A stretch of 64,000 bases of DNA from an uncultured Duncaniella sp. (GTDB lineage: Bacteria > Bacteroidota > Bacteroidia > Bacteroidales > Muribaculaceae): contig CAJUSW010000003.1 of assembly GCA_910589485.1 (NCBI GenBank), positions 1 through 64,000 on the forward strand, written 5' to 3'. The notes under the pieces were generated by a model, which did no database searches, was not told where the DNA came from, and saw nothing but the letters and a program-made list of their open reading frames with translations. This document shows, piece after piece, positions 1-8,284 of this stretch. How positions within the stretch are numbered: the first letter of the stretch is position 1; every line of letters starts with the position of its first letter. Both the position numbers and the translations under genes were made by a program.

Positions 1-1
1 G

Positions 2-55
2 CACCGTATCGTCGAGATGCTGTGCTTCAGCAGTAAAAACAAGACCGCCTCCTAA
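2..55 (+). CDS. 3' end of an unidentified gene
   Basis: The window opens inside a reading frame that ends at TAA 53-55; the last visible residues read HRIVEMLCFSSKNKTAS. It is assigned only because the frame is open to the edge and a strong hairpin follows at 84-139. Seventeen residues are too few to name a family. Confidence 0.35.
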   Translation, partial: HRIVEMLCFSSKNKTAS

Positions 56-83
56 GCCCCTCCCCACACCGCAATACCCCACA

Positions 84-139
84 CCCCGGCATTGGCTAGA
101 AGCCCCTCTTCAGAGAACGATTCCCAGCCGATGCCGGGG
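84..139 (+). terminator. Hairpin after the left-edge gene
   Basis: Arms CCCCGGCATTGGCT (84-97) and AGCCGATGCCGGGG (126-139) pair over 14 bp with one G-U wobble across a 28-nt loop. It sits 29 nt after the stop of the left-edge gene. There is no clear T-run after it, so it may be a terminator or an RNA-stabilising hairpin. Confidence 0.55.
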
Positions 140-190
140 TTGTCATGCAATATTGGGACGTATTGTTACGTTACATGGTTGTCATAGATC

Positions 191-266
191 GATAGAGCAT
201 CGGTTGCGCCAGTCACCCTAAATCGTTACGGGGTGAGACCGTGTAAAGCCGATTATCAGCTCTATC
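191..266 (+). ncRNA. Nested hairpin leader before the antiterminator gene
   Basis: Outer arms GATAGAGC (191-198) and GCTCTATC (259-266) are followed inward by ATCGG (199-203) and CCGAT (249-253), with a 5-nt bulge on the right, and then by TCACCC (213-218) and GGGTGA (231-236). The three stacked stems lie 43 nt before the start of the UpxY-like gene and are not coding. A cis-acting leader RNA is my inference; no promoter was identified upstream. Confidence 0.4.
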
Positions 267-308
267 CTGACAGAATTTTAGTTCTTCTCATCTTTCTCAA
301 TTCATCTC

Positions 309-1319
309 ATGCAGCCATCCGACATAAATTGGTATATACTCAATTATATAAATCCATCAGCTTCGGGCCGGACTTCGGCTGAGGCCATCGTGGAGCGGTT
401 CAATGCCTCGACAGGTGCAGGGCTTGAGATATTTGCTCCGACATTTGTCGAGATGGTCAACAATAATGGTGCGGTGAAGCGTAAGGAGAGGCCGTTGCTT
501 TTCCATTATATATTCCTGAAAGGCACTCTTGAGGAGGTGAAACACCTGTGCTCGCTGTCTAACGGATTCTCGTTTGTAATGAACCGTGCGGGCTCCACCC
601 GCTACCTTACCATATCGCCGGAGGCGCTTGAGTCGTTCAAGACTATTGCCCGATTCTACGGCAATCAGATTCCATGCTATGCTTCGGGCGAGATTGATAT
701 GCAGGACGGAGATGTCGTGGAGGTCGTAGCCGGAGATTTTGCCGGACTGAAAGGCACATTCATTTCGCGTAAAGGTGCCCGAAGTGGTAATATCATTATT
801 TCGGTGACACAAAGCCTGGCGGCTGTTGTCTATGAGATCAAGGCCGATTATGTGAGGGTGCTTGAATTCGCACGCGATTCCAAGAGGGCTTATGACCAGA
901 TTGAGGCGTTCATTCCCAAACTGTTCACTGCCATGAGGCTATATCATGCCGGGGAGAAGATGGATGCTAACGTGGTGGGGCCTTTGGTGGTATTCTCCCG
1001 ACGGTTTGAATCGGTGAAACTCAATAATGACAAGGCATATGCCAAAATGCTCGTACTACTGCTGACGGCAAATAAGATTCTGGGTAACGATACAGGATAC
1101 CGGGATGCCCATGAGCGGTATGCCAAGGTATCATCGGGCATCACCAATGTGTGGACCAAAGCCCTTGCCTCGCTGTTGATCTCTGTCACTGAGAGGGACA
1201 GCAATATGTTTGCCTCCGGGCTACAATCTATCTCCTCCATAAAGGAAAAGGACTCCAAATCACAAGCCATGATCCGCGCTGAATATCAACATTATGCCTC
1301 AAGTATCAGCATAAGCTAA
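309..1319 (+). CDS. NusG/UpxY-family transcription antiterminator with C-terminal extension
   Basis: A probable specialised NusG paralogue of the UpxY/LoaP type, which binds elongating RNA polymerase and promotes read-through of long operons. Residues 5-105 look like the NusG N-terminal domain (WYILNYINP; LLFHYIFLKGT), and residues about 128-186 form a KOW domain (DGDVVEVVAGDFAGLKGTF). UpxY proteins are usually under 200 aa; here a further 150 residues, largely helical, follow the KOW domain. UpxY normally heads a capsule operon, but the next gene downstream (cvfB) is convergent, so this copy is stranded. Its target could be the genes left of the window or loci elsewhere. The start is the only ATG before the domain. 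Family call is fairly sure; target is unknown. Confidence 0.8.
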   Translation: MQPSDINWYILNYINPSASGRTSAEAIVERFNASTGAGLEIFAPTFVEMVNNNGAVKRKERPLLFHYIFLKGTLEEVKHLCSLSNGFSFVMNRAGSTRYLTISPEALESFKTIARFYGNQIPCYASGEIDMQDGDVVEVVAGDFAGLKGTFISRKGARSGNIIISVTQSLAAVVYEIKADYVRVLEFARDSKRAYDQIEAFIPKLFTAMRLYHAGEKMDANVVGPLVVFSRRFESVKLNNDKAYAKMLVLLLTANKILGNDTGYRDAHERYAKVSSGITNVWTKALASLLISVTERDSNMFASGLQSISSIKEKDSKSQAMIRAEYQHYASSISIS

Positions 1320-1360
1320 AACGGGAAATAACAATGTGAGCACACCACCAATACAAAACG

Positions 1361-1405
1361 TAGAGCCCGGCCATCGTGAGAATATCGACGATGAGCCGGG
1401 CTCTA
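1361..1405. terminator. Bidirectional terminator between the antiterminator gene and cvfB
   Basis: TAGAGCCCGGC (1361-1371) pairs with GCCGGGCTCTA (1395-1405), and inside it CATCGT (1372-1377) pairs with ACGATG (1388-1393), leaving a single bulged A. It lies between two convergent stop codons (1319 and 1432), so it probably serves both genes. Confidence 0.75.
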
Positions 1406-1431
1406 TGTATATACACGTATTATAATATAAG

Positions 1432-2268
1432 TTATTTCAATAGTCTTATACCGGAAGATGAGATTTCTATCACCCTGTCGCGATACAGATTGCCTATCGC
1501 TTTCTTGAAATCCTTTTTCGAGCAACTGAACTCAGCGCGAATGGTTTCGGGCGATGAACCGTCACACAGTGGAAGATAACCATCGGGGGCAGTCCTAAGA
1601 CGTTCGGTGATACGTTCGCCAAGCACTTCAATGCGTCCATCCTTTCCACCGTGGAGCAACAGATCGATCTTGCCGTCATCCCTCACACGTTTCACATAAG
1701 CTGTCACGGCCTCACCTATCTCAAGCGGGCGATACAGCTCATTCTCATAGAACATACCATGATGCAGGTCATCGACTATAGCCTTGTAGCCGGTCTCAGT
1801 GTGCTTATACACGAGAGCCTTCACTGGTGCACCCAGGGTGTAACGTGGCAATGTGTTGCCCAGGAAGTGCTCAATCTTGGCCGAAGCCACCACACGCTGT
1901 GAGGCATCATCGAGATATACGTAGACAGGCACCACCATTCCACGCGACAGTTTCATCTTCTGCTCGCTATAAGGAACCAGAAGCTGCTTCATGAGTCCCC
2001 AGTCGAGAAACGCTCCCATCTTGTTTACATCCTCCACCTGAAGGAAGGCAAACTCTCCTACCTGTGCGTAGGGATGCTCAGTGGTGGCAATGAGCCGACC
2101 CTCGTTGTCGCGATAGATGAACACGTCGATCATATCATCCTTGTGCAGAGGTGTGTCGATGTATCTTGCAGGGAGGAGTATCTCTACTCCCTCGCCTCCG
2201 TCGAGGTATGATCCAAAGTCGACATTCTTCACCACTCGCAACCGGTTGTATTTTCCAATTTTTACCAT
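1432..2268 (-). CDS. cvfB: CvfB-family S1-like RNA-binding protein
   Basis: A 278-aa protein with the layout of CvfB/YitL: tandem S1-type OB folds over residues 1-215 (for example VGEFAFLQVEDVNKMGAFLDWG and FGSYLDGGEGVEILLP) and a C-terminal winged helix from about 215 to 278 (SPETIRAEFSCSKKDFKKAIG, DRVIEI). Known members bind RNA and affect virulence factor expression in staphylococci; the role in Bacteroidota is unknown. It is divergent from rsmG, with a -7-like TAATTTTG at 2286-2293 on its own strand. The length is normal for the family. Confidence 0.9.
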   Translation of the reverse strand: MVKIGKYNRLRVVKNVDFGSYLDGGEGVEILLPARYIDTPLHKDDMIDVFIYRDNEGRLIATTEHPYAQVGEFAFLQVEDVNKMGAFLDWGLMKQLLVPYSEQKMKLSRGMVVPVYVYLDDASQRVVASAKIEHFLGNTLPRYTLGAPVKALVYKHTETGYKAIVDDLHHGMFYENELYRPLEIGEAVTAYVKRVRDDGKIDLLLHGGKDGRIEVLGERITERLRTAPDGYLPLCDGSSPETIRAEFSCSKKDFKKAIGNLYRDRVIEISSSGIRLLK

Positions 2269-2285
2269 TGATTCAAACTTTTCCT

Positions 2286-2293
2286 CAAAATTA
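2286..2293 (-). promoter_or_regulatory. Candidate -7 box for cvfB
   Basis: On the minus strand this reads TAATTTTG, matching TAnnTTTG, 17 nt before the cvfB start. No good -33 TTTG is present at the expected distance. Confidence 0.4.
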
Positions 2294-2316
2294 ATGAAAA
2301 TTTCGTAAAATAGAGC

Positions 2317-2324
2317 TAATTTTG
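2317..2324 (+). promoter_or_regulatory. Candidate -7 box for rsmG
   Basis: TAATTTTG matches TAnnTTTG. It lies 81 nt before the rsmG start and is divergent from the cvfB box. The -33 element is weak. Confidence 0.4.
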
Positions 2325-2405
2325 TAAACTCTCATGGAAATGTAACACTTCAACATCCCATTGAGATTTATCTGAGTGTGTATAAAATCCACATATAATC
2401 CCCTG

Positions 2406-3026
2406 ATGGAAGAAATCCTGAAATACTTTCCTGATCTGACCGAAAGGCAGATTGACCAATTCTCGCGCCTCGGCTCTCTATATCCCGAGTGGAACGAGAA
2501 AATCAATGTCATCTCTCGCAAAGACATCGACAATCTCTATACCCACCATATATTACATTCGTTGGCAATAGCGAAATTCATCACACCTGTGGCAGGGACA
2601 TCATTTCTCGACCTCGGCACCGGTGGAGGCTTTCCCGGCATCCCTCTTGCCATACTGTGGCCCGAATGTCGGTTCCACCTCATCGACCGCATTGGCAAGA
2701 AGATCAAGGTGGCCCAGTCGATAGCAGAAGCCATCGGATTGGATAATGTGACTTTCCAGCATGGCGACAGTGGAGAATGTCACGGAAAATTTGACTATGT
2801 GGTGTCCCGCGCTGTGATGCAGCTTGACGAGCTTGTGAAGCTGATACGTCGCAACATCTCGCCAAAAAACATCAACCGGCTCCCCAACGGATTGATCTGC
2901 CTTAAGGGTGGCGATTTAGGAGGAGAGCTGGGACGTGTCATCCAACCTCTCATCGATGTGCCACTAAGCGATTATTTCCCACAGGAATATTTCTCAACCA
3001 AGGATCTGATCTACGTGGAACTGTAG
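2406..3026 (+). CDS. rsmG: 16S rRNA (guanine-527-N7)-methyltransferase RsmG
   Basis: SAM-dependent methyltransferase that modifies G527 of 16S rRNA. The SAM-binding motif FLDLGTGGGFPGIPLAI lies near residue 70, followed by an acidic strand (HLIDRIGKK) and VVSRAV. The longer frame opens at 2376, but the ATG at 2406 gives the family's usual N-terminus (MEEILKYFPDLTERQ) and 206 aa. It stands alone on the plus strand before an MBL hydrolase. Confidence 0.95.
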   Translation: MEEILKYFPDLTERQIDQFSRLGSLYPEWNEKINVISRKDIDNLYTHHILHSLAIAKFITPVAGTSFLDLGTGGGFPGIPLAILWPECRFHLIDRIGKKIKVAQSIAEAIGLDNVTFQHGDSGECHGKFDYVVSRAVMQLDELVKLIRRNISPKNINRLPNGLICLKGGDLGGELGRVIQPLIDVPLSDYFPQEYFSTKDLIYVEL

Positions 3027-3094
3027 TATCAATACCGATACTTCTTCACCTACACACCTCACACCCCATCAACACATACACCGATTACTGAGTC

Positions 3095-3736
3095 ATGAAA
3101 ATAAGCCGATTCACAGTCAACCCATTTGGCGTAAACAGCTATGTAATGTGGGATGCCGATACGCTCGAAGCTGCTATTGTTGATCCCGGCATGACGGATG
3201 AAGCCGAACGCAAGGCCCTCGACTCGTTCATTGAACGACAGGGACTCAAGCCAGTACACCTGATCAATACCCACATGCACCTGGATCACATATTCGGCAA
3301 CCTATACGTAAAGGAGAAATATGGCCTCGACATAAAGGTCCATCCTGCCGATGATTTCCTCGGACGCTCGCTCGAGGATCAGACCGCCCGCTTTCATCTG
3401 CCTATCAAGGCCACCAATCAAGGCCTGGATGTAGAGCTTCATGATGGCGACCGCCTGTATCTGGGCACAGAACCTATCGACATTATCTCAGTGCCCGGAC
3501 ACTCTCCCGGCAGTGTGGCCCTATATTGCCCCGAATCGGGCTTCGTGATCACAGGTGACGCCCTGTTTCGCGGATCCATCGGACGCACCGATCTACCCAT
3601 GGGGGACTACCCCACCCTCATCGCCGCCATACGCGACCGCCTGCTCACACTCCCCCCCGACACAGTAGTGTTGCCCGGTCACGGACCCGAGAGCACCATC
3701 GGGCAAGAAAAATCATCCAATCCGTATATCAAATAA
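3095..3736 (+). CDS. MBL-fold metallo-hydrolase, glyoxalase II-like
   Basis: A soluble 213-aa metallo-beta-lactamase-fold hydrolase. The first metal motif is HMHLDH (about residues 61-66), followed by PGHSPGS, then GDALFRGSIGRTDLP with the bridging Asp, and PGHGPESTIGQEK at the C-terminus. This pattern is typical of small glyoxalase II-like thioesterases (hydroxyacylglutathione hydrolase type); Bacteroidota generally lack glutathione, so the true thioester substrate is unclear. No signal peptide is seen, so it should be cytoplasmic. Confidence 0.88.
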   Translation: MKISRFTVNPFGVNSYVMWDADTLEAAIVDPGMTDEAERKALDSFIERQGLKPVHLINTHMHLDHIFGNLYVKEKYGLDIKVHPADDFLGRSLEDQTARFHLPIKATNQGLDVELHDGDRLYLGTEPIDIISVPGHSPGSVALYCPESGFVITGDALFRGSIGRTDLPMGDYPTLIAAIRDRLLTLPPDTVVLPGHGPESTIGQEKSSNPYIK

Positions 3737-3767
3737 AGAAAAATTTCATTAATTGAAATATTCCTCT

Positions 3768-3775
3768 TATATTTG
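3768..3775 (+). promoter_or_regulatory. Candidate -7 box for the biotin carboxyltransferase gene
   Basis: TATATTTG fits TAnnTTTG, 32 nt before the start codon. A TTTC sits at 3744-3747, 20 nt upstream, in the -33 position. Confidence 0.55.
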
Positions 3776-3807
3776 CAGAAGTTTTAAAAACCAATCCATT
3801 TGACGAT

Positions 3808-5727
3808 ATGGCAAAAATATCACGTCCTTCTCTCAAAATCCGTGACTTGACACTTCGCGACGGACAGCAGTCCCTTTTCGCGACCCGTATGAACCAGGCC
3901 ACTATTGACAAATTGCTCCCCTATTACGAGGATGCCCATTTCTACATCATGGAAGTATGGGGCGGTGCCGTTCCCGACTCAGTGATGAGGTATCTTGACG
4001 AATCGCCCTGGGATCGCCTCCGCATCGTCTCCAAAGCTATGGATTCCAAGAGCGAGCACCCCAAGGCATTGCTGTCGGCATTGTCGCGCGGACGCAACCT
4101 GTTTGGCTACGTACCCTACCCCAACTCGGTGCTCGAAGGCTTCTACAAGGAGGCTATAGCCAACGGCCTCAACGTAATGCGTATCTTTGATGCCCTCAAT
4201 GACATCGACAATGTGCGCGAATCCATCCGTCTCATCAACTCGCTCGGCGGTATCGCCGATGGCGCAGTATGCTATACAGTAGATCCCAAAGCCGAACCCA
4301 AAGAGGAGCCCAAGGGCTTCATGGGCAAGCTCAAGAGCATGTTTGGCAGTAAGCCCCAAGAGCCTGAGAAGATCTTCACCGACCGCTACTTTGTAGAGAA
4401 AGCCAAAGCCATGGAGGCTCTCGGAGCCAAGATCATCACCCTCAAGGACATGGCCGGACTTGTGAACCCCTCACGTGCAGCATCCATCATCTCGGCCCTT
4501 AAGTCGGAAGTGAAGGTCCCCGTCGACTTCCACACCCACTGTACCCCCGGCTACGGTCTCGCATCGGCTCTCATGGCTATCATCAACGGCGTTGACATCC
4601 TCGACACCAACATATGGTGGTTTGGCGGAGGCTCGGCAGCTCCTGCCATCGAGCTTATCTATGTGTTCTGCCAGCGTCTGGGCGTAGAAATCGAAGCCAA
4701 CATGGAGGCCGTGGGACGCATCCGCAAGGAGCTCCTGAATGCCCGTAAGGCTCTCGCCGACTATGACCTGAACCGCGACAAGATGCCTATTGAGTTTGAT
4801 CCGCTCAATGATCAGCTCCCACCTGAGGTTGCAGCCCTCTTCGAGACAGCTATCGAGTTTGCCCTCGCCGGCGACGAGCAGGGACTTCTTGATGCCTGTC
4901 ACAGAATCGAGGCCTACTTCCACTTCCCCAAACCCAACGAACTGGTCAAGAACGCCGAGGTGCCCGGAGGTATGTACTCCAACATGGTGGCCCAGCTTAA
5001 GCAGTTGAAGAGCGAGGATCTGCTCGAGGATGCCATGCGCCTCATCCCCATGGTGCGCCGTGACGCCGGACTGATCCCTCTGGTTACGCCTACAAGCCAG
5101 ATCGTAGGTAGCCAGGCTGTGCTCGTGGCCCTCGACCGCAAGAACGGCAAGCCCGACTACACCACAACCAACAACCAGTTCATCTCACTCGTTAAGGGTG
5201 AGTATGGCAAGACCCCCGTGGCTGTGGATCCCGCTTTCCGAGAGAAGATCACCGGATCGCCAGTAGAAAAGGCCTATGATGTATCCTCCTACAAAAAGCC
5301 CCAGAACCCCACGCTCGACGATATGGGTGGAGTATCTCTCGCTTCCAACAACGAGGAGATGCTTCTGCTCGAGCTGCTCCCCTCGGTAGCCAACGGATTC
5401 CTCCGCAAGCGTCGTGGCGAAGAGCATGCAGCCCGCATGCAGGCTGAGGCCGCCCAAGCTCCTGCTGAAGTAGTAGCCGAAGTTGCCGTGGCCGAAGTAG
5501 AACCTATCACCGGTCCTACTCTCGTAGCTCCGATGGGCGGACGCATCGTATCGGTCAACGTCAAGGACGGACAGGCCGTGAAGAAAGGCGACCTTCTCCT
5601 GGTGTACGAAGCCATGAAGATGGAGAACGATGTCGAGGCCGAAAAGGATGCCGTGATCAAGCGCGTGCTCGTGTCCGAAGGCGACGTAGTGAACACCGAT
5701 GATCCCCTCATCGAGTTCCAGGATTGA
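3808..5727 (+). CDS. Biotin-dependent carboxyltransferase (pyruvate carboxylase B / oxaloacetate decarboxylase alpha type)
   Basis: A 639-aa protein with a carboxyltransferase TIM barrel followed by a biotin carrier domain. The barrel opens with IRDLTLRDGQQSLFATRM (metal-binding Asp), and carries ITLKDMAG (the Lys carbamylated in relatives, about residue 215) and VDFHTHCTPGYG (metal His pair). Residues about 550-639 form the biotinyl domain, with the acceptor lysine in YEAMKMEND. An Ala/Glu/Val-rich linker joins them. Residues about 159-187 form a Lys/Glu/Pro-rich insertion between barrel elements, absent from the classical proteins I recall. No membrane beta or gamma decarboxylase subunit and no biotin carboxylase is nearby, so substrate and partners cannot be fixed. 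It has its own promoter. Confidence 0.85.
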   Translation: MAKISRPSLKIRDLTLRDGQQSLFATRMNQATIDKLLPYYEDAHFYIMEVWGGAVPDSVMRYLDESPWDRLRIVSKAMDSKSEHPKALLSALSRGRNLFGYVPYPNSVLEGFYKEAIANGLNVMRIFDALNDIDNVRESIRLINSLGGIADGAVCYTVDPKAEPKEEPKGFMGKLKSMFGSKPQEPEKIFTDRYFVEKAKAMEALGAKIITLKDMAGLVNPSRAASIISALKSEVKVPVDFHTHCTPGYGLASALMAIINGVDILDTNIWWFGGGSAAPAIELIYVFCQRLGVEIEANMEAVGRIRKELLNARKALADYDLNRDKMPIEFDPLNDQLPPEVAALFETAIEFALAGDEQGLLDACHRIEAYFHFPKPNELVKNAEVPGGMYSNMVAQLKQLKSEDLLEDAMRLIPMVRRDAGLIPLVTPTSQIVGSQAVLVALDRKNGKPDYTTTNNQFISLVKGEYGKTPVAVDPAFREKITGSPVEKAYDVSSYKKPQNPTLDDMGGVSLASNNEEMLLLELLPSVANGFLRKRRGEEHAARMQAEAAQAPAEVVAEVAVAEVEPITGPTLVAPMGGRIVSVNVKDGQAVKKGDLLLVYEAMKMENDVEAEKDAVIKRVLVSEGDVVNTDDPLIEFQD

Positions 5728-5814
5728 TTGAAAACACCCCACCCGACGGGGTCTGCCGGCCGGAACTTTCACGGCTCCCCCGCCGGGATTGATTGTGAAC
5801 CTTTAATATAAGTA

Positions 5815-6663
5815 ATGGAGCTTACGCCCCCATTAAAATACTCTCAACGTGATATAGCGGTATTCCAGTCGTTGGACGAAATACCCTATATCACGTTTCC
5901 CACACGCCTCGAGCGCATGTTGCTGGTGGTGTGTACCCAGGGCCACATCTCGGCCACTGTCGACATTGAACCCCGCATGGTAGGTCCCAACGACATCATG
6001 GTCCTGAGGCCTGGCCATATGATTACCCAGTGCAACGTCAGCGAGGACTTCTCGGGATTCTTCATCACTGTAACCCAGGAGAAGCTCAACCAGCTGTTCC
6101 CCTCGATGCGCTATATGGTGCCATACAGCATAAAGTTCTTCGAAAACCCCGTGATAAACATCACCGACGAAGAGCTTGAGTCACTGAAACTGATCTACGA
6201 TCTGCTCAGCTCCCAGCTGAAAGCCCCCTCACGCCCTTACAGTTCAATGGCTTTAGGAGCGCTGTGCGAGGTGCTGTTCTTCAACACCCTGGGTATATAC
6301 TCGTCGCGTCAGGACACCTCGACCCTCAAGACCCGCAAGGAGGAGCTGATCACCGACTTCGTGCAACTGCTCGAAGAGAACTTCAAGCGCGAAAGAGCCG
6401 TGGCATTCTACGCCGGAAAGCTATTCGTGACACCTAAGCATCTATCAGCTGTACTCAAGGAAGTGAGCGACAAGACAGCCGGCGAATGGATTGACCAGCG
6501 CGTGATACTCGAAGCCAAGGTGCTACTACGCTCCACGGGACTCAACATACAGGAAATAAGCGCGATGCTCAACTTTGCCAACCAATCATTCTTCGGCAAA
6601 TATTTCAGGCATCTCACCGGCATGTCGCCCCGTGATTACCGTTCAAAACTCTCCGAAACATGA
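5815..6663 (+). CDS. AraC-family transcriptional regulator
   Basis: A 282-aa regulator with an N-terminal cupin-like sensing domain (residues 1-150) and a C-terminal double helix-turn-helix AraC domain (about 180-282; LFVTPKHLSAVLKEVSDKTAGEWI, then ISAMLNFANQSFFGKYFRHLTGMSPRDYR). The ligand cannot be read from sequence. Its stop overlaps the start of the next gene (ATGA at 6660-6663), suggesting translational coupling with the TPR protein and possibly the pyr genes. Confidence 0.92.
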   Translation: MELTPPLKYSQRDIAVFQSLDEIPYITFPTRLERMLLVVCTQGHISATVDIEPRMVGPNDIMVLRPGHMITQCNVSEDFSGFFITVTQEKLNQLFPSMRYMVPYSIKFFENPVINITDEELESLKLIYDLLSSQLKAPSRPYSSMALGALCEVLFFNTLGIYSSRQDTSTLKTRKEELITDFVQLLEENFKRERAVAFYAGKLFVTPKHLSAVLKEVSDKTAGEWIDQRVILEAKVLLRSTGLNIQEISAMLNFANQSFFGKYFRHLTGMSPRDYRSKLSET

Positions 6664-7490
6664 CCCATACACTCCCACGCATCCTCCTATCAATAACCAT
6701 AGTGCTTGCCTGCGCCATCATGGCATGGGCCGAAACCCCTTACATGCAACTGGTTGACGAAGCCGACAAAGCATGTGCCGACGGAAAATGGGGAGATGCA
6801 GCCTCAGCCATACAGAAGGCCATCGATATGGAGCCTGACAATCCCGGCAACATATTACTGATGAGCAATCTCGGCATGATACGCTATAACCTCGGGCTGG
6901 ACTCGCTGGCAATTGAGACCTTCAACGCCGCACTTGACCGTGCTCCATCGAGCGTGATCATCCTCTCCAACAGGGCCAAGGTCTACACGTCAATGGGCAT
7001 GGAACAGGAAGCATTCGACGACTATAGCCGCATAATGATGCTCGATTCCACCTATGTACAGGCCCGTTTCAACCACGGACTCATAGCATTGCGACACCGC
7101 ATGTTTGACGTAGCTAAGGAGGATTTCGAATACCTGCGCGACCATTTCCCCGCTACCGACGAGGCTGTCATAGCCCAGGCTACCCTCCACAGCACCCTTG
7201 GCGAATACAAGGAAGCCATCCCGTTCTACTCCGAGATACTCCGCACCATCAAGGCGCCCGAGTATTACGGGGCACGTGCTTACTGCTACCTCATGACAGG
7301 CGACTTGCAGGATGCAGCCGAGGATATAGCCACCGCAATGGAGCTCGACCCCAACGACGGTGAACTCTACCTCTACCGGGCCGCTCTCAACAAGATGCAC
7401 TACCGTCCCGAGGATGCCCGCAAGGATGCCGAGAAAGCCGTGAGCCTCGGCGTGGATCCCCGCAGAGCAAAGCAATTCATAAGCAAATAA
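6660..7490 (+). CDS. Exported TPR-repeat protein
   Basis: A 276-aa protein with an N-terminal signal peptide (hydrophobic stretch about residues 5-20, cleavage after AWA) and five or so tetratricopeptide repeats, for example NLGMIRYNLGLDSLAIETF, NRAKVYTSMGMEQEAFDDY and ARAYCYLMTGDLQDAAEDI. TPRs mediate protein contacts, probably here in the periplasm. It overlaps the AraC gene by 4 nt and precedes pyrK by 21 nt, so the three may be one transcript. Partner unknown. Confidence 0.85.
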   Translation: MTHTLPRILLSITIVLACAIMAWAETPYMQLVDEADKACADGKWGDAASAIQKAIDMEPDNPGNILLMSNLGMIRYNLGLDSLAIETFNAALDRAPSSVIILSNRAKVYTSMGMEQEAFDDYSRIMMLDSTYVQARFNHGLIALRHRMFDVAKEDFEYLRDHFPATDEAVIAQATLHSTLGEYKEAIPFYSEILRTIKAPEYYGARAYCYLMTGDLQDAAEDIATAMELDPNDGELYLYRAALNKMHYRPEDARKDAEKAVSLGVDPRRAKQFISK

Positions 7491-7511
7491 CTCACACTCA
7501 ACCATAACACA

Positions 7512-8282
7512 GTGAAACAGATACTTGATTTCATAATCGTGCGTACAGCCAGGTACAACGACATGTACTCGCGTCTCACCCTCGCACCCGCCGACGGCTC
7601 GATACTCCCATCCGATATCCTGCCGGGCCAATTCGTACAAGTGGCTGCCGACACTCCGGGAGTATTCCTGCGTCGCCCGATCTCCATCAACGACGTGGAC
7701 CGCGACATGAACACCATCGATCTGCTCATACGCCGTGCCGGAGCCGGTACCGAGGCCATGATCTCACGCAAGGAAGGCGACCTGATGAACATACTTCTCC
7801 CTCTTGGCAACGGATTCTCCACCGAGGTTCCTGCCGGAAGCCGACTGCTCCTCATTGGAGGCGGAGTTGGCGTGGCCCCTCTGCTCTATCTGGGTCGTGT
7901 GCTCAAATCGCTTGGCCATAAGCCCGAATTTCTCCTCGGCGCCCGCTCGGCATCGGATGTGCTTGAGCTCGACGACTTCACACGCATCGGCACTGTACAT
8001 GTATCCACTGAGGACGGATCCATGGGCGAACAGGGACTCGTGACTGCCCACTCGGCACTCAATGGTGAGATCGACCGCATATACTGCTGCGGACCGGCTC
8101 CAATGATGAAGGCCGTGGCACGTATAGCCCGCGAACGCGGTGTGGATTGCGAGGTATCGCTCGAGAACATGATGGCCTGCGGACTCGGCGCATGCCTCTG
8201 CTGCGTGGAGAACACCGTCAAAGGCAACGTGTGCGTATGTACCGAAGGCCCAGTATTCAACATTAACCTTCTCAATTGGTAA
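7512..8282 (+). CDS. pyrK: Dihydroorotate dehydrogenase electron transfer subunit PyrK
   Basis: Iron-sulfur flavoprotein subunit that passes electrons from PyrD to NAD+ in pyrimidine synthesis. Residues 1-100 form the FAD-binding barrel (RRPISINDVD), 100-215 the NAD-binding fold (LLIGGGVGVAPLLYLGR; YCCGPAPMMKAV), and 220-250 the [2Fe-2S] cysteines (CGLGACLCC, CVCTEGPVF). The start is GTG at 7512. It ends 2 nt before pyrD, the usual gene pair for class 1B enzymes. Confidence 0.95.
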   Translation: MKQILDFIIVRTARYNDMYSRLTLAPADGSILPSDILPGQFVQVAADTPGVFLRRPISINDVDRDMNTIDLLIRRAGAGTEAMISRKEGDLMNILLPLGNGFSTEVPAGSRLLLIGGGVGVAPLLYLGRVLKSLGHKPEFLLGARSASDVLELDDFTRIGTVHVSTEDGSMGEQGLVTAHSALNGEIDRIYCCGPAPMMKAVARIARERGVDCEVSLENMMACGLGACLCCVENTVKGNVCVCTEGPVFNINLLNW

Positions 8283-8284
8283 CG

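Noticed and set aside
1..308. Invertible promoter as seen before UpxY capsule loci
   Set aside because: No pair of inverted repeats flanking a consensus promoter was found; the repeats present form nested hairpins instead.
357..812. Long minus-strand frame opposite the antiterminator gene
   Set aside because: It lies wholly inside a well-supported gene, has no family features and is a shadow frame.
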